From: Elymus sibiricus
Taxonomy: Eukaryota; Streptophyta; Magnoliopsida; Poales; Poaceae
NCBI GenBank assembly: GCA_039707655.1
Contig: CM077676.1
Span: 426,785,379-426,849,378 of the forward strand
Reading direction: 5' to 3'
Length of the DNA stretch: 64,000 nucleotides
The position numbers and the translations under genes were made by a program. The notes under the pieces were generated by a model, which was not told the origin of the DNA, did no database searches, and worked only from the letters and a program-made list of their open reading frames with translations. Below are positions 1 through 10,464 of the stretch, in pieces (the first letter of the stretch is position 1; every line of letters begins with the position of its first letter).

Positions 1-241
1 TAGGATAAAATTTCTGGTGAAATTCCAGCTTCAACAGGTTCTAATCCCATGTTTCAGTATCATCACATAGCCTATACCATGTCAATGCATTTCCCTCCAA
101 AGATAAAGGGAATACCTTCTTCTTAACTCCATCTCCAGATAGACCTGCAAGCTTAAACAATCAACAAATTTCATCCACATATATCAAGTGCATATCAGGA
201 TGCACCGTTCCATCTCCTGCATAAGGATTAGCTAGTGCTAC
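1..241 (-). pseudogene. Gag fragment of outer Gypsy element I (downstream part)
   Basis: Read on the minus strand this encodes a gag segment that continues directly from the gag start at 47737-47871 once solo LTR H is removed; the protein sequence passes from ...EKLLA into LALANPYAGDG. Recognisable words are NPYAGDG, DMHLIYVDEIC, FPLSLEGNALTWYRLCDD and KLEFHQKF, typical of the capsid region of grass Gypsy gag proteins, which would form virus-like particles in the cytoplasm. Two in-frame stops are visible, TGA at about 161-163 and TAG at about 41-43, so it is a pseudogene. The rest of gag-pol lies left of the window. Gypsy gag identity is from memory of the family. Confidence 0.75.
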
Positions 242-242
242 T

Positions 243-770
243 TGTAGTCTGCGTTGGTATTTCCCCGAAGAGGAGAGGATGATGCAATACAGTAGAGATA
301 AGTATTTCCCTTAGTTAAGAACCAAGGTTATCAATCCAGTAGGAGAACCAAGCAAAATTCCGTTAAGTGCACCTGCACACACAAGAGCAAACACTTGCAC
401 CCAACGCAAATAAGAGGGTTGTCAATCCTCTTAGCGGTTATTTGTAAGGATTAAATCTTATAGAGGTAAATAGATAAACTAAAATACTAATTAAAATAAA
501 AGTAAATAAATTGCGGCAAGGTATTTTTAGGTTTTTTTATATATGATAAAGTAGACCCGGGGGCCATAGTTTTCACTAGAGGCTTCTCTCTCGAACACAT
601 AGCATACGGTGGGTAGACAAATTACTGTTGGGCAATTGATAGAAAAGCAAATAATTATGACGGATTCATGGCAATGATCATGTATATAAGCATCACGTCC
701 GAAACAAGTAGACCGACTCATGCCTGCATCTACTACTATTACTCCACCCATCGACCGCTATCCAGCATGC
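243..770 (-). mobile_element. Solo LTR H, segment 1 of 3
   Basis: H is an LTR of about 1.53 kb in three pieces (243-770, 12005-12483, 47212-47731). In plus-strand view it begins TGTAGTCTGCG at 243 and ends GACGTATCA at 47731, giving TG...CA ends. It interrupts the gag of element I; flanking target copies are GCTAC (237-241, with one extra base before the LTR) and GCTAG (47732-47736). No internal region belongs to it, so it is a solo LTR, the product of recombination between the two LTRs of one insertion. Its ends read TGATACGTCTCC on the minus strand, so its transcription orientation is probably minus. No coding sequence. Confidence 0.8.
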
Positions 771-2149
771 TGATACGTCTGCGTCGTATCTATAAATTTT
801 TATTGTTTCATGCCAATATTATACAACTTTCATATACTTTTGGCAACATTTTATATTATTTTTTGGGACTAAAATATTGATCCAGTGCCCAGTGCCAGTT
901 CATGTTTTCTGCTTGTTTTTTGTTTCGCAGAAAATCCATATCAAACGAAGTCCAAACGCGATAAAATTTTACGGAGAATTATTTTGAAATATATGTGATT
1001 TTTGGTAGGTGGAATCAACGCAAACGGATGCCCACGACCTCCACAAGGCCTCTTGGCGTGACCCCCCTAGCCGCATGGTGTTGCCTTGTGGGCACACCGT
1101 AAGTCGGTTGGGGCCCTTCTTCTCACGCAAGGAAGCTTGTATCAAGAAAACAATCGTGTCAAAATTTCAGCCCGATCGGAGTTACGGATCTCCGGATATT
1201 TAAGAAATGGTGAAAGGCCAGAAGAGGAGGACGCGAAACAGAAGAGAAACAGAGAGAGAGATCCAATCTCGGAGGGGCTCCTCCCCTCCGGGAGCCATGG
1301 CGGCCATGGACCAGAGGGGAAACTCTCCTCCAGTCTACGGGGGAGACCAAGCAAGAAGAATAAGGAGGGGGGCTCTCTCCCCCTCTCTCCCGATGGCGCC
1401 GGAACGCCACCGGGGCAATCGTCGTGACGGCGATCTACACCAACAACTTCGCCGCCGTCAACACCAACTCTTTCCCCCTCTATGCAGCGGTGTAACACCT
1501 CTTCTCCCCGCTGTAATCTCTACTTAAACATGGTCCTTAATGCTACATATTATTATCCAATGATGTGTTGCCATCCTATGATGTTTGAGTAGATTTGTTT
1601 TGTCCTATGGGTTGATTGATGATCATGATTGGTTTGAGTTGTATGTTTTATTTTGGTGTTGTCCTATGGTGCCCTCCGTGTTGCGCAAGTATGAGGGATT
1701 CCCGCTGTAGGGTTTGCAATACGTTCATAATTCTCTTATAGTGGGCGGCTAGAGTGACAGAAGCTTACACCCGAGTAAGGGGGTTGTTGCGTATGGGAGT
1801 AAAGAGGACTTGTTACTTAATGCTATGGTTGGGTTTTACCTTAATGATCTTTGGTAGTTGTGGATTCTTGCTAGAGTTCCAATCATAAGTGCATATGATC
1901 CAAGTAGTTTTATTCTCGCAAAGTACTCCTAGTTTTATTCTTGCAAAGTAGTTCTAGGTTTACACCTACAAAGTACTTCTAGTTTCATACTTGTTCTAGG
2001 TAAAGCAAACGTTAAGTGTGCGTAGAGTTGTATCGGTGGTTGATAGAACTTGAAGGGAATATTAATTCTACCTTTAGCTCCTCGTTGGGTTTGACACTCT
2101 TATTTATCGAGAAAGGCTACAACTGATCCCCTATACTTGTGGGTTATCA
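771..2149 (+). repeat. F LTR1 (5' LTR)
   Basis: 1379 bp, about 155 bp shorter than LTR2 and LTR3 because a block is missing near 1905; the lost block corresponds to roughly 6435-6590 of LTR2. Its last ~240 bp match LTR2 with about one difference by hand count, while its first ~1.1 kb differ from LTR2 and LTR3 together at about 17 positions. The GC-rich stretch 1140-1500 gives long spurious reading frames on both strands, which I do not call genes. Confidence 0.9.
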
Positions 2150-2160
2150 AGACCTTTTTC

Positions 2161-2180
2161 TGGCGCAGTTACCGGGGAGC
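2161..2180 (+). other. Primer binding site, F copy 1 (tRNA-Asp type, mutated)
   Basis: TGGCGCAGTTACCGGGGAGC lies 11 bases after LTR1. It resembles the complement of the plant tRNA-Asp 3' end (TGGCGCCGTTGCCGGGG, from memory) with two differences. This is where first-strand synthesis of F would start. Confidence 0.7.
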
Positions 2181-2271
2181 AATAGCGTGGGATTGATATT
2201 CTCGTGTGTGCTTGTTTGCTTTATCACTAAGTAGTTTTATTTTCTGTTCTAAGTTGTTTATATCTTTAATT

Positions 2272-3042
2272 ATGGATATGGAACACGAAACACCAAAAAA
2301 AATAGTTGTACTTGCTACTCATGGAGATGGGGAACCTCCTAAAGCCCTCGATGCTGGTTATGTGGAAAATATTAAATACTACTTTAATAATCCTGATAAA
2401 TCCCCATTAAACTTGATAATGGGAGTTACTTTGGATCAACGGGAATACTTTAGGGATTATCGCTTGTCTCAAAAAGGGAAACACTTATGGGATCAAATTA
2501 AAATGTTGCGTTGGTATGCTTGGAATTTGTGCTTAAGGTGTGATTATACTTGTTGCTCTAGGATGGAGGCTCCACACCTCCCCTTTCAATGTGAATTTAA
2601 TGATAATGAAACCTTGGCTTCTTATGCTAATGGTATATATGATTACTATGATGTGGAAGAAATAGAAGAATTTGTTGCTTTTAAGGGTGCTTATGAAATT
2701 AAATCTTTGTTTGGAAAGTATGAAGATTGTGATGCTGCTATTTACAGATATGAAAATTATGCTATACTTAAATATTGCCATGAGAATTATATATATAATG
2801 CCTATATTGATGAATTTAGTGAGAAAGTCTCCGCTGTCCAAGAAGAGACTAATATTTTGCAAGCACCTATGGAAGAAGAAATTGATGACACTGTGAGCTC
2901 ATTAGATGAAAAAGATGACGAGGAGAGCGAAGAACAAAAGGAGGAAGAGCGGATTAGCTACCCGTGCCCACCTTCTAATAAGAGTAACTCTTCAACTCAT
3001 ACATTGTTTAAATTCCCTTCATGCTTACCGAAGGATGAATGA
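2272..3042 (+). pseudogene. Unknown grass LTR-element protein, copy 1 (truncated)
   Basis: About 256 codons from the ATG of MDMEHETPKK to a stop at 3040-3042. I chose this ATG because it heads the segment shared with copy 2 at 6953; the longer frame from 2206 adds leader sequence. I do not recognise the protein: no gag zinc knuckle, protease, RT or integrase motif is visible. Features are tyrosine-rich text (NGIYDYYD, NYAILKYC), several cysteines (LCLRCDYTCC) and a very acidic stretch (SLDEKDDEESEEQKEEER) near the C-terminus. Copy 1 is cut short by a ~1.35-kb deletion that joins codon ~250 to downstream noncoding sequence. A role in packaging or capture by a helper element is only a guess. 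Confidence 0.55.
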
Positions 3043-5295
3043 TATGAGGAGAATAAGGAGAGGCAATAGTTCAAACTTGGGGATTCCCAAGGCACCCCAA
3101 GTAAATATTCAAGGAGACTCAAGCGTCTAAGCTTGGGGATGCCCCGGAAGGCATCCCATCTTTCTTCGACAATTATCGATATGTCTCGGTTTTTTTTGTT
3201 CACATGATATGCGTAAATTCTTGGAGCGTATTTTGTGTGGATTTTTTCTTTTTTTTCTTTTAATAATTTACCATGCTGGTACGAGATAGTCCTTGGTTGA
3301 TTTATAGAATGCTTCATGCGCTTCACTTATATCTTTTGAGTATGGCTTTATAGAATGCTTCATGTGCTTCACTTATATCATTTGAAGTTTGGATGCCTGT
3401 TTCTCTACATAGGAAAACCGTTATTTGTGGAATGCTCTTTTGATTCACTTATATTTATTAGAGTGTGGTCTTTTGTAGAAAGAATTAAACTCTCATGCTT
3501 CACTTATATCTATTTAGAGAGTCAAACAGGAATTGGTCATTCACATGGTTAGTCATAAAATCCTACATAAAACTTGTAGATCACTGAATATGATAAGTTT
3601 GATTCCTTGCAATAGTTTTGCAGTATTGAGATGGTAATATGTGGGAGGTACTAGTGAATGATTGTGGTTTAGTAAGAATATTGGTGTTAAGGTTTGTGAT
3701 TCCCGAAGCATGCACGTATGGTCTGTCGTTATGCTAAGAAGTTGGAGCATGATTTATTATTGATTGTCTACCTTATGAGTGGCGGTCGGGTACGAGCGAT
3801 GGTCTTTTCCTACCAATCTACCCCCCTAGGGGCATGCATAGTAGTACTTTGCTTCGAGGGCTAATAAACTTTCACAATAAGTATGTGAGTTCTTTATGAC
3901 TAATGTGAGTCCATGGATTATACGCACTCTCACCCTTCCGCAATTTGCTAGCGTCTTCAGTACTGTGCATTGCCCTTTCTCACCTCGAGAGTCGGTGCAA
4001 ACTTCGCCGGTGCATCCAAACCTGTTGATATGATACGCTCTATCACACATAAACCTCCTTATATCTTCCTCAAAACAGCCACCATACCTACCTATGATGG
4101 CATTTCCATAGCCATTCCGAGATATATTGCCATGCAACTTCCATCATCATCATATACATGACTTGAGCATTCATTGTCATGTTGCTTTGCATGATCATAA
4201 GGTAGCTAGCATGATATTTTCATGGCTTGTCTATTTTTTGATATCTTTGCTACGCTAGATCATTGCACATCCTGGTACACTGCCAGAGGCATTCATATAG
4301 AGTCATCTTGTATAGTTTTTATCGAGTTGTAATTAAATAAAAGTGTGATGATCATCATTATTAGAGTATTATCCCAGTGAGGAAAGAATGGTGGAGACTA
4401 ATGAGTCCTCGAAAAAGTGGGGATGAGGTCCATGAGACTGTTCTAAAAAAAAGAGGCCAAAAAGAGCCCGCAAAAAAAAGAGAAAAAAATGAAATGAGAG
4501 AAAAAGAGAGAAGGGGCAATGTTACTATCCTTTACCACACTTGTGCTTCAGAGTAGCACCATGTTTTTCATATAGAGAGTCTCCTATGTTATCACTTTCA
4601 TATACTAGTGGGAATTTTTCATTATAGAACTTGGCTTGTATATTCCGATGATGGGCTTCCTCAAATGCCCGAGGTCTGCATGAGCAAGCAAGTTGGATGC
4701 ACACCCACTTAGTTTTCAGTTTGAGCTTTCATACACTTATAGCTCTTAGTGCATCCGTTGCATGGAAATCCCTACTCCTCGCATTGATATCGATTGATGG
4801 GCATCTCCATAGCCCGTTGATCCACCTAGTTGATGCGAGACTTTCTCCCTTTTTGACTTCTCCTTATTGATCTCTACCATTATACTCTATTCCACCCATA
4901 GTGCTATATCCATGGATTGCACTCATGTATTGCGTAGGGGTTGAAAAAGCTGAAGCGCGTTAAAAAGTATGAACCAATTGCTTGGCTTGTCATCGAGGTA
5001 GTGCATGATAAATACTTTATGTTAAGAAGATGGAGCATGATAAGATTATATGATTTTCTAGGGATAACTTTCTTTAGCATTTTTATTTTGAAAGGCATGA
5101 TTGTTTGTTGGTATGCCTGAGTATTGATGTCTTTATATCAAATTATAGACTATTGTTTTGAATCACTCGTGTCTTAATATTCATGCCATGATTAGATTAT
5201 ATGATCAAGATTATGTTAGGTAGCATTCCACATCAAAAATTATCTTTTTATCATTTACCTACTCGAGGACGAGCAGGAATTAAGCTTGGGGATGC
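3043..5295 (+). other. F internal region copy 1, noncoding part and PPT
   Basis: I see no gene. The stretch holds two AGCTTGGGGAT- or AACTTGGGGAT-type motifs near 3074 and 3129 that resemble the true polypurine tract at 5283-5295 (AAGCTTGGGGATGC, immediately before LTR2), a hairpin around GATGCCCCGGAAGGCATC (3137-3154), repeated phrases such as GCTTCACTTATATC, and a purine-rich stretch at 4443-4515. Relative to copy 2 it keeps an extra ~860 bp (about 4311-5171). Confidence 0.7.
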
Positions 5296-6829
5296 TGATA
5301 CGTCTCCATCGTATCTATAAATTTTTATTTTTTCATGCCAATATTATACAACTTACATATACTTTTGGCAACATTTTATATTATTTATTGGGACTAACAT
5401 ATTGATCCAGTGCCCAGTGACAGTTTCTGTTTTCTGCTTGTTTTTTGTTTTGCAGAAAATCCATATCAAACGAAGTCCAAATGCGATAAAAATTTACGGA
5501 GAATTATTTTGAAATATATGTGATTTTTGGGAGGTGGAATCAACGCAAACGGAGGCCCATAGCCTCCACAAGGCATCTTGGTGCGACCCCCCTAGCCGCG
5601 TGGTGTTGCCTTGTGGGCACACCGTAAGTCGGTTGGGGCCCTTATTCGGCCGCAAGGAAGCTTATATCGAAAAAAAATTGTGTTAAAATTTCAGCCCGAT
5701 CGGAGTTACGGATCTCCGGATATTTAAGAAACGGTGAAAGGCCAGAAGAGGAGGACACGAAACAGAAGAGAAACAGAGAGAGAGAGATCCAATCTCGGAG
5801 GGGCTCCTCCCCTCCAGGAGCCATGGTGGCCATGGACCAGAGGGGAAACTCTCCTCCCATCTAGGGGGGGAGGCCAAGCAAGAAGAAGAAGGAGGGGGCT
5901 CTCTCCCCCTCTCTCCCGGTGGCGCCGGAATGCCACCGGGGCAATCATCGTGACGGCGATCTACACCAACAACTTCGCCGCCGTCAACACCAACTCTCTT
6001 CCCCTCTATGCAGCGGTGTAACACCTCTTCTCCTCACTGTAATCTCTACTTAAACATGGAGCTTAATGCTACATATTATTATCCAATGATGTGTTGCCAT
6101 CCTATGATGTTTGAGTAGATTCGTTTTGTCCTATGGGTTGATTAATGATCGTGATTGGTTTGAGTTGTATGTTTTATTTTGGTGTTTTCCTATGGTGCCC
6201 TCTGTGTCGCGCAAGCGTGAGGGATTCCCGCTGTAGGGTTTGCAATACGTTCATAATTCTCTTATAGTGGGCGGCTAGAGTGACAGAAGCTTACACCCGA
6301 GTAAGGGGGTTGTTGCGTATGGGAGTAAAGAGGACTTGTTACTTAATGCTATGGTTGGATTTTACCTTAATGATCTTTGGTAGTTGCGGATGCTTGCTAG
6401 AGTTCCAATCATAAGTGCATATAATCCAAGTACGGAAAGTATGTTAGCTCATGCCTCTCCCTCATATAAAATTGTAATAATGATTACCGGTCTAGTTATC
6501 GATTGCCTAGGGACAAATACTTCTCTTGTGTTACAAAACGCTTTCTACTAAACAACTAACTTTTATTATCTTGCAAATTAATCATAGTTTTATTCTCGCA
6601 AAGTACTCCTAGTTTTATTCTTGCAAAGTAGTTCTAGGTTTACACCTACAAAGTACTTCTAGTTTCATACTTGTTCTAGGTAAAGCAAACGTTAAGTGTG
6701 CGTAGAGTTGTATCGGTGGTTGATAGAACTTGAAGGGAGTATTAATTCTACCTTTAGCTCCTCGTTGGGTTTGACACTCTTATTTATCGAGAAAGGCTAC
6801 AACTGATCCCCTATACTTGTGGGTTATCA
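5296..6829 (+). repeat. F LTR2 (central LTR, apparent recombinant)
   Basis: 1534 bp. In its first ~1.1 kb it shares with LTR3, against LTR1, about 17 diagnostic bases (for example CCCATAGCC and TTCGGCCGCAAGG). In its last ~240 bp it matches LTR1 with one difference but differs from LTR3 at about 11 positions. It therefore reads as 3'-LTR sequence on the left and 5'-LTR sequence on the right, switching between about 6400 and 6600. Counts were made by eye. Confidence 0.85.
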
Positions 6830-6840
6830 AGACCTTTTTC

Positions 6841-6860
6841 TAGTGCCGTTGCCGGGGAGC
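6841..6860 (+). other. Primer binding site, F copy 2
   Basis: TAGTGCCGTTGCCGGGGAGC lies 11 bases after LTR2. It matches the tRNA-Asp type site in its GCCGTTGCCGGGG core better than copy 1 does, but has lost bases in the first TGGCGCC part. Confidence 0.65.
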
Positions 6861-6952
6861 AATAGCGTGGGGTTGATATTCTCGTGTGTGATTGTTTGCT
6901 TTATCACTAAGTTGTTTTTATTTTCTGTTCTAAGTTGTTTATATCTTTAGTT

Positions 6953-8302
6953 ATGGATATGGAACACGAAACACCAAAAAAATTAGTTGTACTTGCTACT
7001 CATGGAGATGGGGAACCTCCTAAAGCCCTCGATGCTGGTTATGTGGAAAATATTAAATACTACTTTGATAATCCTGATAAATCCCCATTAAACTTGATAA
7101 TGGGAGTTACTTTGGATCAACGGGAATACTTTAGGGATTATCGCTTGTCTCAAAAAGGGAAACACTTATGGGATCAAATTAAAATGTTGCGTTGGTATGC
7201 TTGGAATTTGTGCTTAAGGTGTGATTATACTTGTTGCTCTAGGATGGAGGCTCCATACCTCCCCTTTCAATGTGAATTTAATGATAATGAAACATTGGCT
7301 TCTTATGCTAATGGTATATATGATTACTATGATGTGGAACAAATAGAAGAATTTGTTGCTTTTACGGGTGCTTATGAAATTAAATCTTTGTTTGGAAAGT
7401 ATGAAGATTGTGATGCTGCTATTTACAGATCTGAAAATTATGCTATACTTAAATATTGCCATGAGAATTATGAATATAATGCCTATATTGATGAATTTAG
7501 TGAGAAAGTCTCCGTTGTCCAAGAAGAGACTAATATTTTGCAGGCACCTATGGAAGAAGAAATTGATGACACTGTGAGCTCATTAGATGAAAAAGATGAC
7601 GAGGAGAGCGAAGAACAAAAGGAGGAAGAGCGGATTAGCTACCCGTGCCCACCTTCTAATGAGAGTAACTCTTCAACTCAAACATTGTTTAAATTCCCTT
7701 CGTGCTTACCGAAGGATGAATGCTATGATAATTGCTATGATCCCTTGGATTCGTTTGAAATATCCCTTTTTGATGAACTTGATGCTTGCTATGCTTGTGG
7801 CCATGATGCCAATATGAATGATGCTTATGGAGATGAACTTGCTATAGTTCCTTATGTTAAACATGAAATTATTGCTGTTGCACCCACACATGATAGTCCT
7901 ATTATCTTTTTGAATTCTCCCAACTACACTATATCGGAGAAGTTTGTGCTTATTAAGGATTATATTGGTGGGTTGCGTTTTACTGTTGCACATGATGATT
8001 TTGATGAATATAATATGCATGTGCTTGCTGCTCCTAATTGTAATTTCTATGAGAGAGGAACTACATCTCCACCTCTCTATGTTTCCAATACGATAAAATT
8101 GCAAGAAACTGTTTATACTATGCATTGGCCTTTACTTGATGTGCATGAATTGTACTTTTATGACATGCCGATGCATAGGAAGAGAGTTAGACTCCGTTTT
8201 TATGTGATATATGTTGCTTTGTGCTCACTACTAAATTACAAATCATTTTTAATTAAAATTGTCTTTGATATACCTTGGGATCCGGGTGGATCGATTGCTT
8301 GA
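6953..8302 (+). CDS. Unknown grass LTR-element protein, copy 2 (longer)
   Basis: 449 codons from MDMEHETPKK to a stop at 8300-8302, uninterrupted. The first ~250 residues match copy 1 at 2272; across that overlap I count about ten amino-acid changes against three silent ones, so there is no sign of purifying selection since duplication. The C-terminal 200 residues, absent from copy 1, hold acidic and tyrosine-rich text (YDNCYDPLDSFEISLFDELD, PLLDVHELYFYDMP). No known retroelement domain, signal peptide or zinc finger is visible. It is the only reading frame of size in F and starts ~120 bp after the LTR, where gag would normally start. A highly diverged gag-like protein is possible, but I see nothing that proves it. 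Confidence 0.6.
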   Translation: MDMEHETPKKLVVLATHGDGEPPKALDAGYVENIKYYFDNPDKSPLNLIMGVTLDQREYFRDYRLSQKGKHLWDQIKMLRWYAWNLCLRCDYTCCSRMEAPYLPFQCEFNDNETLASYANGIYDYYDVEQIEEFVAFTGAYEIKSLFGKYEDCDAAIYRSENYAILKYCHENYEYNAYIDEFSEKVSVVQEETNILQAPMEEEIDDTVSSLDEKDDEESEEQKEEERISYPCPPSNESNSSTQTLFKFPSCLPKDECYDNCYDPLDSFEISLFDELDACYACGHDANMNDAYGDELAIVPYVKHEIIAVAPTHDSPIIFLNSPNYTISEKFVLIKDYIGGLRFTVAHDDFDEYNMHVLAAPNCNFYERGTTSPPLYVSNTIKLQETVYTMHWPLLDVHELYFYDMPMHRKRVRLRFYVIYVALCSLLNYKSFLIKIVFDIPWDPGGSIA

Positions 8303-10464
8303 GCACTTTATGCTTATGCTTAATGGATTTAAAGAAAGCGCTGCCTGGGAGACAACCCGGAAGTTTTAGAGAGTTATTTTATTATATTGTGTGCTTTGAT
8401 AATATTTAAAAACAAAAAAAATATAGAGGGGAACCTAAAACTTTTCAAAAAGAAATGAAAGTAAGAAAGACGAATACCGTTGAAGTGGGGGACGTCCTTG
8501 AACTTTGTTCATGCCCATGGAAACTTTGTGAATCTTGAATTATAGAAACTTTTCAACAAAAATAATTATCCCCTTGTACAAATCCATTGTATTATAAAAA
8601 TAATGTGCCAAGATTTACCTTTAGGATGTTTAAATTGCTTGTTTGGTGTGTGCTATGAAAAACAGAAACTTTTGCTGTAGTGTTTGAATTTCTGTATTTT
8701 ACTGGAACGTGTAAAAATTCTGAAATTTTTACACAGTACTGGTATGAATTTTTTTTTAGTTTTTCCTAATTTTTCAGAATTTTTGGAGTTACATAAGGAT
8801 ATGTTTCATTTGCATCTTTACAGACTGTCCTGTTTTCACAGATTGCTGTTATAGTTTCTTTATTTGCGTATGTTGAAATCTTGTTGAGCCCCATTGACTT
8901 GGGAGCCATAGAATTGTGATAGCATACAGTGGGTAATGTTTGATTATAATTATACAATAATGTTACAGCAGGACATGATGGGATTTGATGTTATATGTAC
9001 TAACCCCTCTAATAAAAAGTTCGGTTAAGTTTTGTGTGTATGAAGTGTTCGAAGAACGAGGAGGTATCGATATGAGGAGAATAAGGAGAGGCAATAGTTC
9101 AAGCTTGGGGATTCCCAAGGCACCCCAAGTAAATATTCAAGGAGACTCAAGCGTCTAAGCTTGGGGATGCCCCGGAAGGCATCCCATCTTTCTTCGACAA
9201 TTATCGGTATGTCTCGGTTTTTGTTTTGTTCACATGATATGCGTAAATTCTTGGAGCGTATTTTGTGTGGATTTTTTCTTTTTTTTCTTTTAATAATGCA
9301 CCATGCTGGTACGAGATAGTCCTTGCTTGATTTATAGAATGCTTCATGCGCTTCACTTATATCTTTTGAGTATGGCTTTATAGAATGCTTCATGTGCTTC
9401 ACATATATCATTTGAAGTTTGGATGCCTGTTTCTCTACATAGGAAAACCGTTATTTGTGGAATGCTCTTTTGATTCACTTATATTTATTAGAGTGTGGTC
9501 TTTTGTAGAAAGAATTAAACTCTCATGCTTCACTTATATCTATTTAAAGAGTCAAACAGGAATTGGTCATTCACATGGTTAGTCATAAAATCCTACATAA
9601 AACTTGTAGATCACTGAATATGATAAGTTTGATTCCTTGCAATAGTTTTGCGATATTGAGATGGTAATATGTGGGAGGTACTAGTGAATGATTGTGGTTT
9701 AGTAAGAATATTGGTGTTAAGGTTTGTGATTCCCGAAGCATGCACGTATGGTATGTCGTTATGCTAAGAAGTTGGAGCATGGTTTATTATTGATTGTCTA
9801 CCTTATGAGTGGCGGTCGGGGACGAGCGATGGTCTTTTCCTACCAATCTACCCCCCTAGGGGCATGCGTAGTAGTACTTTGCTTCGAGGGCTAATAAACT
9901 TTCGCAATAAGTATGTGAGTTCTTTATGACTAATGTGAGTCCATGGATTATACGCACTCTCACCCTTCCGCAATTTGTTAGCCTCTTCGGTACCGTGCAT
10001 TACCCTTTCTCACCTCGAGAGTCGGTGCAAACTTCGCCGGTGCATCCAAACCTGTTGATATGATACGCTCTATCACACATAAGCCTCCGTATATCTTCCT
10101 CAAAACAGCCACCATACCTACCTATCATGGCATTTCCATAGCCATTCCGAGATATATTGCCATGCAACTTCCATCATCATCATATACATGACTTGAGCAT
10201 TCATTGTCATATTGCTTTGCATGATCGTATGGTAGCTAGCATGATAATTCCATGGCTTGTCCGTTTTTTGATATCTTTGCTACGCTAGATCATTGCACAT
10301 CCTGGTACACTGCCAGAGGCATTCATATAGAATCATCTTGTATTAATATTCATGCCATGATTAGATTATATGATCAAGATTATGTTAGGTAGCATTCCAC
10401 ATCAAAAATTATCTTTTTATCATTTACCTACTCGAGGATGAGCAGGAATTAAGCTTGGGGATGC
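8303..10464 (+). other. F internal region copy 2, noncoding part and PPT
   Basis: No gene seen. It carries the ~1.35 kb missing from copy 1 (the interval 7722-9069 overlaps it) and lacks ~860 bp present in copy 1; its own deletion junction is near 10342. The polypurine tract AAGCTTGGGGATGC lies at 10451-10464 directly before LTR3, with look-alike motifs near 9101 and 9156. Confidence 0.7.

Noticed and set aside
1142..1527. Overlapping long reading frames on both strands in the F LTRs (also near 5683-6024 and 10762-11195)
   Set aside because: They lie in a GC-rich LTR segment, differ between the three LTR copies by frameshifting indels, and match no protein pattern.
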